Under the pieces are notes generated by a model. The model searched no databases, was not told where the DNA came from, and saw nothing but the letters and a program-made list of their open reading frames with translations. From Coturnix japonica (lineage: Eukaryota; Chordata; Aves; Galliformes; Phasianidae), in the NCBI RefSeq assembly GCF_001577835.2, contig NC_029530.1, positions 1 to 64,000 of the forward strand: DNA of 64,000 nucleotides, in the 5' to 3' direction. The position numbers and the translations under genes are program-made. Below are positions 53,227 through 64,000 of the stretch, in pieces (the stretch's first letter is position 1; every line of letters starts with the position of its first letter).

Positions 53227-55959
53227 GTGGACAAATACTCACTAGTCATTACCTGTGAATTTGAAAAGTAAGCTCAATATATTTCAGAGTTAAACCCAAT
53301 ACACCTCCTCCATATAACATTATGCTTCTAAATGCCTATAAAGGTTTATCTGTTCAGAATGCAGTGGCTATATTTTCTATTTAGTCATTTAACAAACAAC
53401 ATCACAAAAGCTATTAGGCAGCAAAATATTTCAGACAATTTTCACATATTAGAAATAATACCAACAACAAAAAACATCATCAACAACTGTAAAACCTTCT
53501 TTTGGGAAAGACCAGATTCACAGAGAGCATTTATATATAACCCAAATAAAGGCAGCAGTTTCTTTTTGAAATGTTGGATAGCACACTTGCTACACCCCAA
53601 CAGGGGACAGTACAGTGTCTGAGTAATTTCAATTAGAGTTCAGGCACAGCAACACATCTTCGTAGTATGAACTAAAATTCAGCTATGCATAATCTGTTAC
53701 ATTCAAGCAACTTCAAATAATACATACAGAGGAAACTAGTAAACGTATCTGATTATTCCCCCCACCCCTTTTTTTTTCCTCCTTCCTGTTTTTAGTGTAT
53801 AGCCTATTACACATATGTTAGAAAGTGTATGCTAGTTCCCAGCATTTAACAACTCCTCAAAATTTATTAGCAAGTTTTCTGAGAAACAATACGTATCCTT
53901 TTACAAAGAAGACTGAAATTAATATTTTCCACTCTTACTCTGACCTTAGTACTGGGCTTTCTACTTAAGCCAATAGGAATAATACTACTTAGAGCTATTT
54001 TGCTGCAAGAACATCAATTTCTTACTCCAACGCAAACATTTAGAGAAAACAATTTAAGTTATCAAGTTAGCACTTGAGTCTGCTGAAGGTCCTATACTTT
54101 ATATAAAGTAAATTTTTCAACAGTATCCAAAAAGAAATAAAATTGTACTTCATCACAGAAAAGAGTATGGAAAGATACAGAAAGTCCTTCATTACATATA
54201 TACATATAGAAAGTGACCTTTCCTGGAAATGCAAAGATCATAGTGATTTTTTTTTTCCTGCCTGAGAATCTCCACCTTCCTGCAGGAGAAAAAGTTAGTC
54301 TAATGAGAAAAAACATCATGCTTACAAAATACTGTTGTTTCTTCATGTAAATCAGCAGAAAACATAAAACATGAAAGCTGAGAAAGGTGATTCAGTTTGT
54401 AGCAAATATCATTCCCATAAACACTTCTCTTCCCCTAAGAAAGGAAAATCAACACATGAAATAATCCTTTTAAAAAAGGCTACTAAGCAAAACAGAACAA
54501 AAGAGCTTAAGTAAAAAGAAAATAACAACATATAGCAGAAATGCTAAGTCATAGCTTGAAGCAGTGATAGAACACCTGGTGGAAAGTCAGAGCCAGCCCA
54601 GAGCAGCTCAGGTAAATGCAACGTACCTGAGTGACCTGAAGAGTTAGAGCCAGGATCCACCCATTCCCAGACCTAATTTAAGGGTTGGCAGTAGAGGTAA
54701 GGGTATTTTGCTGCAGATTTTTTCCTTCCTGAGGCCTTCAAAATGTAAGCAGCTGTTCCCCCCCACACACCCCTTCTCCCTTTTTCTGCTGCTGTGTTGA
54801 GGCTTGTGTTCTCATTTGCTAAAGCCAAAGACTTTGTCACCCTGCTATTGTTGCTGTGCTTTCCCCATCATATTATAGTATTACATGTTGCTGAGATAGC
54901 AAATTAAATTGTTAAAGACACAAGAAATCAGACTTACATATAACCTCCATATGTTGGAAATCTTAGTCTGCTTGGATTATCAAAGCAAAAATAGGGATTT
55001 TAAAAATTTCCTTTTTCTTTGCCTTTGTTTTCAAGGCCATCAGGGTCATTCAGGATGCATGAAATGTTTTGCAATGCTGATACAACTAAACTGTTGAGTT
55101 CATTCTCTGAATAAACTTAGACTAAAAAACAGAACTGCTGACTTCAGAAAGACAACATACTGTTAAGACATCATTATATTAAATAAACTAAAATTTTAGC
55201 TAGGAATCAAGCTCTGCATTTATTTCATGTAACAAAACCAGATCTAGCTACACTTTTTCTCAACTAGGAAGTATATATGCATAAATTGTGACTTTGTTAC
55301 CCAAACTTTTTGGGTACTTGCCAATTAACATTTCTTGTAAACCATAACATACCCTTATGATCTTTACTGAAAATAGCATAAAGCTGATAGTATCCAGTGA
55401 TCCAGTCATAAACACCACTGCTTATCAGAAAATGTAATCTTGGGAACAGGAACAAGCACAGAATTTTATCATTCTTGCATTACACTCTTGACAGTTAACC
55501 TCTTACACCTTTCATAGAACAGTTATCTCCTTACACCCCAAAAATGCCAGAAGACAGTCACTTCAGAATTATTTGTACAGTTGAATATTGGCATTTTTTC
55601 AGCATATTAAATAACTGCAGATAAACAGAATTTGCAATGCTTGATCTGAACAAAGGAATACATTCTGTTCTTCCCGCCCCTCTTGGAACTAAAAGGGCAA
55701 AATATAGTTAGTTTTCTTATCATGGCTTTCAGGCCAGGGATACTAAAGCTTTGTAGACTGAATTCCTCCATGCTCGCAATGCACAGCAATACAAAAAAAA
55801 AAAAAATTAACAGAGCTGAGAAATTTTACTCGAAATGCACTTTTCCCATGTATATTAGAAAGGAACTTAAGGTGTTATGCAATACTTTTAATGGCAACAA
55901 AATCAGTAGCCTAACATGAAAAAAAAAAAAAGAGAGAAATACATAACATCTAAGTTGTT

Positions 55960-55992
55960 TTTTTGTTTGTTTGTTTGTTTTGTTTTTTTTAA
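55960..55992. repeat. (GTTT)n simple repeat
   Basis: GTTTGTTTGTTTGTTTTG is visible just past the SNAP29 stop codon, within its 3' UTR. Confidence 0.8.
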
Positions 55993-56051
55993 GAGATCTC
56001 TTGAGAAGACAACTGAGAAGAACTAATGCTGGACAAAAATCTGTAACATCT

Positions 56052-59000
56052 TTAAAGTTGTCGAATTTTTTTATCAGTGCTTTTAATACCGATGTCCAGA
56101 ATCTCTACTTTTTTGGTTAGCCGATCCAGCATATCATCTTGCTCCTCTATTTCTGTCTGCAGACCAAGAGCTAGATTTTTCAGACGACTCAACCCTGAAG
56201 ACATCTCATCTGTCAAAGGAGAGATTGACCATAAGGATTCAAAGCAGAAGAAAGCATATTGTTTTAAATGGATACAACCAGGATTTCCTCTCTTCCAAAA
56301 CCTTGAGATAGAAAATATTAGTTACAACTGCTTAAGTCCAAGTATTCTCTAATAATGCAAGAAGCAAAATTTAAACACTACTTCTGCATTAAAATCAGAA
56401 AGTAATCATGTCTTTATTTCCATTACAAGTTAAATGCTTAAAATGAAATTCAATCTTTATGATGAAACACCCTCTAATGTAGTTTTCACTTTTTAAAAGA
56501 TCTTGTTGAAAACTGGACTGTATCTTTTCTCAGCTCAGTATTAACTATAAGCTATTTTTTCCCAACTGATCTGCATGCAGAGATATTCTAAATGTATTGA
56601 AGATTTAAGCAGTTAATTGTTTAACGCAGATGAGAAAATTAAATTTCCAGAATTTATTTGACTACAAGAAAACTATGCTATTGTGTGACCGATTGGTACA
56701 GATGCTTCTGAACCTCGTAAGTTTCGAGCGATTTGGGAGTAAAACAAATGTGCTTCCACTAACTCTTACGTTTGATTATTTCTCTGATTTACTCCTTTCT
56801 GATTTCATTCCAGTCTCTTCTTTCTGGGTCTGCTAAATAGTGACACATGTAAGCAAAGTGGCACTTAGTGTATATACACTACAGTAAAAAGAAGAGAAAG
56901 CCTGCTGAATGTTTTTGGAAGTAATAAAAAAATGCAGCAAATACACAATTTAATTATTTAGAACCTTTCAATTGTTCTATTTTCTGCAAAACATATTTAT
57001 TTCAAAAGTTGCACACAGTTTTAAGTTCTCTTGTTCCAAATCAATGTACAGTTTAACACATCCATGATACAGCTGTCAGTCTGATAAGTGCAATGTATCT
57101 TTCAAGATAACTGGTAAACTTTTCATAATGAGGTAATAAGTACCATACTGCTCTAATCCAGATGTCAAGTAGAATCATTACTGTTTTAAATACTACTAGT
57201 ATCTTAATAAGGCTGTTTTGTTTTTGTCATTCTATCCTAATGATATTTAAGTTACAGGATGATTCAAAGAAATATTAACCTATCCTGGGATACATCAGCA
57301 CCACTTCCTCATCAAAGACCAGACATTTGCTTGCACATTCACATTTAATAAGACTGCTTTCGACCTAAGAGGACTCATCCTTTTGGTGCAGATGATTTGC
57401 AAAGACAATCTTCAAGCGTTTTTGTGTTTGTTTTGTTTTTTTTTTAATATCAAAGCTCACATGAATTATACAAAAAAAGTTATTGCGAATATATTACTTT
57501 TCTCTGGGTTGAGAACAAAAAAACTGAAAATTGTACTATGTCAAACAGCTTCAATTTTCTCACTTACCTAAGTTGTTATCAATTTTTTTGTGGTAAGCTT
57601 GCAGACATTGATTCTTTGGATAGGTATCCTGTTGCACTGGAGAAGTTGAATCTATGTTGCTGAAATCACTATCTGCTAAGAATACAAAATAAAGTATACA
57701 ATAAAGAAGAATTGTGTTTTGGAAAGATATCAAAACTTAATTTGAATATAGATGTCATGTACATTTAGCATTCCCTCAGGTAAAGGCACTAGCGAGTCAC
57801 TTCTGCCCTCTGTTGGACAGGCTCATAACGTTACGTGAAACATAATGGATATTGATGTTATCAGAAAGCATTTCTTAGAGAATTACAAATTGGGAATGCT
57901 AGGAGGATACCAGTCTCCAGAAGTTAGGCAGCAACACAAGTCAGCAGTTGATCCTACTTTCACCACTGAGCAAGTTCCCTCCACTTTGACGACAGGCATT
58001 TAGTATAAAATAAACAAACCTGAATTATCTAGGCGCCTTAAATTTGGATGACTTTCCTGGTATTTTGAGTCTTGTTCTTTGCTAGACATCATTGCTTCTT
58101 TTAATCTGGTAATAGAAAGAATAAAGCATTCTTACAGATCAAAGGTTTCATTCTAAATCAGTTAAAAAGCAACAGACATTAAAATTATCCAACAAAAGAG
58201 AACTTCCTAGACATGATCCAACATGTCCCTTTACAAATAATTATTATCACATCTTCAGTGAAAGCAGAATCAGTTGCTCTAGTGCTGAAAATAGCGTAAG
58301 CTTTGATATCAAGAACAAAACCACATCTGCAGTCTTGAAGGCAACCTATTCCTTTCCTCTAATTGAAAATAAAAAAGGGAAGCAGGAAAATCAATCCATG
58401 CAGCACTACCATGTTTTACATAAATTTCTCAGCTGAAGACACAGATGTACTATAAGACATAGTAATTCATTTCTTTTTATAACTTTTAATAAATAAAGTT
58501 GAAAAAGATGCATAGTATTTAAGAAGAAGCATGCCAACGCTGCAAAATCATGATTTCCTACTACAATTGAATAAAGCATGATGATCCAGGGGACTCTAAA
58601 AAATAACTTGTGAATAAATTCATAAAAATCTTAAGTTATTGTTACCGTTAGAAATATAAGATTTTTTTTTTTTTCAGAGTTAAAGCAAAAAGGGAACCAG
58701 ACACCATCTCAGGAGTTTACAGATTCAATACATTATTTGTTAATTCTGATTTTTCTGGTGACAGTTCAGAGATGTTATGGGGGAAGAAAAAAAAAAAGCA
58801 AATGGTCTAACTGAGGAGCTCAGGAGAAAAACACATGAATGAAACTAGTGATGCTGTGAGGAAACAGAAGAAACTCTCTTTCTTAAAATCAGATAATTGG
58901 AGAGGGATCAAAGAGCACATTGTAGACAGCCAAGACCCTAGTAACAGAATGAGGAGTATATGACAGCACTGCGTCCCACTTCAAGGCTTACTCTAGAAGA

Positions 59001-60804
59001 ACTGCTCTAGATCCAGATTCTCTCAGAAGATTTCTGATGACAGGTAATTCCCCTGCTTGAACCCAAGAAAACAGCATCATGCCCTGATAAAATTTTCATT
59101 TTACTTACCTACTGTTGCCATAATATTCAGGCATCCCATTCTGTTCTGGTTTGTTCTCAGGTGGCTTGGCTTTAAAGTAGTTAACCAGGCCTCCAAAAAC
59201 ACTCTTAATGCTATTTATGTGCCTTTGACTAGTCTTCAGGTCCTGGTCCATTTTATCAACCATTAGTTCTGTACGCTTCAGTGCCTCTCCTTGACGTACG
59301 AGCTCCTAATGGATATTGACAGATAAAATGAAGCTAGTAAAGCCAAGGTAAGCTGAAACATCAAGCATTTCAATAAACGTGCTTTAAAAAAAAAAAAAAA
59401 AAAAAAGCCTCTATGAACTATGCAGGCTACTCCTAAAGTCATGCAGCCTTTTCACTCACTCCTGTTGTTCTGGGGCATTTCAGTGAAAAGCTGGCAGTAA
59501 GGTACAGCATTGGCCAGCTACAAAATTTTTGCACAACCAGTTTCTCGGTATGTACTACAAAAGGGATTCAGGCACTTCCCATGCTGGCCTTCTGTCAGTT
59601 TGTATTGCTTCTTGATGGAACAAATATTGCACCTAACGGACAATGTAGTGAAAATGCAAAGGTTTACAACAGGGAAATAAAAACTACGTCTAGTTCTGAA
59701 ACTGGAAATTAACAAGGGATGCTATTTTCATATTGCTAGGTTGTTCCAGATGATTTATAAACAGACTAGTTAAAGAAAGTAAATAGAGCTAGAATTTTTT
59801 TCTTCCTGCAGGATTAGTTTTAAGGTAATGCTAACGGTGCAGAAGTTATAAATCCTGGTATGCACAGCTGTGTTATTTTGTATTTCAGTGGTATTACGCC
59901 AAACCAATCCAAAGATTCATTCTGACAGAAGACGTGCCCTCAGCTAATGCCAATGCAAAACCAAGGACTTGCGTTTATCTACAGAACTCCAGAATTACCA
60001 TTAACATTAAGCTAAGGCCCAATTCTTGGTCCCTCATTTCAGCCATTTGTAGCTCGCTAAGCTGCCCCCAGCACTGCTCCTGGAGCCACCCCGGCAGTCA
60101 CGGTGCAGCACTCAGGCAAATTCCCAATTACCGGATGACATCACAGCAAGGCCCTCGTTAGCGATGTCTGAGTATAGACTGCACTCCAAAACAAGCACGT
60201 GAGAATTAAGGAAATGATTAACAGAGGTGGAACCAAGAGCGTAATCGACAACAAAGCACGCAGACTTCTTATTTCATCAGAGAGCTGCTGAAAACTAAGT
60301 ATATATGCACTGTTAATAAAACCCAGTAAGAAACTGACACGGCTGAGTTCTGCTCTCAGTGTAAGAGGAATCTAACTGGGATTTCACGCTTTAAAAACCA
60401 GCCTTCACCAGCAGCAAACCGTGACACGGAGGGGCGTGCTGCCTCTGAGACGCCGATCGCCGAGAAGCAACGACAGCGCCCAGAGGACGGGAAAACATCA
60501 GCACCAAAACCCACAACGGCGCGGGGCGGCGGGAGGGAACAGCCCGGGCCGGGAACAGGGGCGGCCCCGCCGCCGGGTCGGTGCCGCAGGGGCCCAGACT
60601 CACCTCGGAGGTGGCCACGCCGATGCGCTCGGACTCGTAGAGCAGCGAGAGGGAGCGCGCGGTGCTGTCGGCGGTGGCGGCCGTGCGGCGCAGCACCTCC
60701 TGCTGCAGGGAGCGCTGCCGCTCCGCGCCGCGCACCTCTCCGCCGCCCCGCGTCTCCTCTTCGTCCTCATCGAAGGGGTTGTAGCTCCTCGACGCGACCG
60801 ACAT
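56052..60804 (-). CDS. SNAP29: SNAP29, Qbc SNARE, complete, 5 exons
   Basis: A soluble SNARE that supplies the Qb and Qc helices for membrane fusion, including autophagosome-lysosome fusion with syntaxin 17 and VAMP8 (known for the family). Exons: 60604-60804, 59109-59305, 58020-58105, 57568-57675, 56052-56209; all introns GT/AG; 750 nt, 249 aa plus stop (human 258). The N terminus [16 protein letters not shown] carries an NPF motif (residues 9-11) of the EHD-binding type. The Qb helix runs over roughly residues 50-120 across exons 1 and 2. The Qc helix in exon 5 has the zero-layer Gln in [13 protein letters not shown] and the protein ends KIRQL. There is no transmembrane segment and no Cys cluster like that of SNAP25, as expected. 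The ATG has G at -3. An in-frame upstream ATG adds residues unlike the family. Confidence 0.97.
59384..59405. repeat. 22-base A homopolymer
   Basis: Uninterrupted A run in SNAP29 intron 1. Confidence 0.9.
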
Positions 60805-61049
60805 GGCGAACCCCCACACCCCGCTCACGGAGCCTTCGCTCTTCCGCCCGCACGCACTGGGCGGCACTACCGCTTCCCCGGGGCGGGCCGAGCGCTCCGC
60901 TCAGCGAGGGCGGTTCTGCGGCGGACGGGCAGGGCGGGGAGCTCCGGGCAGGGCGCCGCCATCTTCTCGGCGCGATTGGCGATCCACAATGTCGCGAGAC
61001 GGGCGCTCTCGCGAGAGGTCTCCAGCCGCTCCTTGACGTCTCTCACGCA
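60805..61049. promoter_or_regulatory. shared bidirectional CpG-island promoter of SNAP29 and PI4KA
   Basis: The two start codons face away from each other with 245 bp between them, inside a CpG-dense island spanning roughly 60.4-61.5 kb. It has no TATA box. An inverted CCAAT box (ATTGG) sits at 60975-60979, and two TCGCGA-cored sites follow at 60991-61017. The same head-to-head arrangement exists in mammals. Confidence 0.85.
61006..61017. promoter_or_regulatory. TCTCGCGAGA element (BANP-type palindrome)
   Basis: CTCTCGCGAGAG is a perfect 12-base palindrome containing TCTCGCGAGA, the CpG-island promoter element reported to bind BANP when unmethylated. A second TCGCGA core lies at 60992-60997, about 12 bases to the left. 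The site is 33 bp before the PI4KA ATG. Confidence 0.75.
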
Positions 61050-62976
<1,927 letters not shown>

Positions 62977-63439
62977 TGAACTTGAATTGGATTAATTCAA
63001 ATGCAGTAATTCAATTAATGAAAAATTGTTATTATTTATTCTAAAAGTTGGCATGATAAAAGGTCAGAAATAAAAGATGGAGCAGGCAGGAGAGACAAGG
63101 AAACAAGAACAGTACTGATGCATATGATCGTTGCAGATTAAGGAGAGACAGAAAAGATTAATTAGTTTTATGTGGGCTTGCAGGTGGTGGTAGACTAGAC
63201 GGAGGCAGTTGTGTAAAAATTTTAAAGGGTAGGTGATGAATTAACCACATAGCATTGAATTTGAGGTAGTAAACGAGGGAAGTGGCTTATGAGGGGAAGC
63301 ATGATTCGTACTGTCAGGTTCGTAATAGCCTCATTATGCCTTAGCATTAGCTAGGATTAATCTTGTATTCTGATGTCGTATTTAGTAAAACAAGTTTTTT
63401 CCTCCTTAGATTGCTGCTGCTGTTCTTTTTCCCATTCCC

Positions 63440-63523
63440 CTTTTCCCTTCCTTTCCGGGCCGGGGGCCCTACGGGGCAGCTGCCCCTGTCACGGGCACAG
63501 GTAAATCTAGGTAACCCGTGACA
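63440..63523. other. GC-rich cluster of three adjacent palindromes in PI4KA intron 2
   Basis: Within an AT-rich intron there are GGGCC-GGG-GGCCC near 63460, the perfect 14-base palindrome GGGGCAGCTGCCCC at 63474-63487, and a 9-bp inverted pair TGTCACGGG (63487-63495) and CCCGTGACA (63515-63523) with a 19-base loop. I do not recognise the element; it could be a remnant of a mobile element. Confidence 0.6.
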
Positions 63524-64000
63524 GACACTCAGTTTATATAGTTGACTTTGTGTGCAGGCATCCCTGTTGTATCTAATTATGACAAGCTGTTTTTTGTTTT
63601 GTTTTGTTTTTTGTCCTCCAGCACTGCATGTGGTATTGTTTTTTAAAACAGAAAGGAAATATATACTGGCTCCAGGGTCCAAAATCATTAGACTTCTTTG
63701 TGCTTTTCAGTTTCGCTAGGGTTTGAATTGGCCTGTGTTTCCACCTGTGATTCAGCTTGTATGCATAGTAGACTTTTTTTTGTAGTATGAAACTTAAGGC
63801 AATTGTATTCATTCCTCTTAGCATTTTTGTAATGTTTTCAAAGCCTTCAGTTTTAATTAATCCAGGTCTGTAAGGAAGGAAAATATTATCCCTTGATTTG
63901 TAGATTTAACACACCCATTTTGTTAAATGGGTGTGCAGACTAATTTGTACAAGGCCATAGGGTGGGTCTCATAGAGTATATAGAGGTTGGCATTTCTAGA

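Larger units (their letters stand above)
51976..56051. other. probable long SNAP29 3' UTR plus intergenic DNA, no other gene
   Basis: AT-rich DNA between the CLTCL1 promoter and the SNAP29 stop. Minus-strand AATAAA hexamers occur at 55219-55224 and 53026-53031, among others; human SNAP29 has a 3' UTR of several kb, so much of this may be UTR. No conserved reading frame was seen. Where the transcript ends cannot be told from sequence alone. Confidence 0.4.

Noticed and set aside
60805-60867. Upstream in-frame ATG that would extend SNAP29 by about 21 residues
   Set aside because: The family begins just before the NPF motif with a short start like [11 protein letters not shown], and the extension reads through promoter DNA.

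Overview
This window is vertebrate nuclear DNA from a bird, most likely a galliform such as chicken and most likely the microchromosome (chicken chromosome 15) that matches human 22q11. The signs are several CR1 LINE fragments with the avian 3' end, an avian ERVL-type LTR, short introns with GT/AG boundaries, CpG-island promoters, and four genes that I could rebuild exon by exon. In each complete gene the exons join in phase from ATG to stop.

Layout. Positions 1-2650 are a satellite-like block: the end of a probable LTR, a 30-bp GA-rich repeat, CCCCATAGAGCCCCA-type repeats on both sides of about 17 copies of an 84-bp unit, then a 28-29-bp array built on the palindrome GCGCATGCGC. Positions 2650-4700 show no gene. 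SLC25A1, the mitochondrial citrate carrier, lies on the minus strand (9 coding exons, 13350 to 5544, 310 aa), with a long first intron and a CpG-island promoter near 13.3 kb. Positions 13.6-21.0 kb are intergenic with CR1 copies. CLTCL1, the CHC22-type clathrin heavy chain, is on the minus strand (32 coding exons, 50976 to 21696, 1672 aa). SNAP29, a Qbc SNARE, is on the minus strand (5 exons, 60804 to 56052, 249 aa). PI4KA is on the plus strand; its first two coding exons (61050-61277 and 62833-62949) are present and the gene runs off the right edge.

SNAP29 and PI4KA are head to head, with 245 bp between their start codons, and share one CpG-island promoter that contains a TCTCGCGAGA element. 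Three of the four products act in membrane traffic: clathrin coats, SNARE fusion and PI4P synthesis. The fourth, SLC25A1, is metabolic. The gene content matches the human 22q11 region, but the CLTCL1-SNAP29 junction does not match the human order as I recall it.

The most notable observations are: the 84-bp array, whose unit combines YY1-, NRF1-, ETS- and ZNF143-like motifs; its indel-rich centre, which looks like assembly error; the clathrin tail, which keeps the QLMLT motif that human CHC22 (as I recall) lacks; and a 24-T tract next to the splice acceptor of the exon encoding that tail. I found no tRNA, rRNA, CRISPR array or recognisable small-RNA gene.
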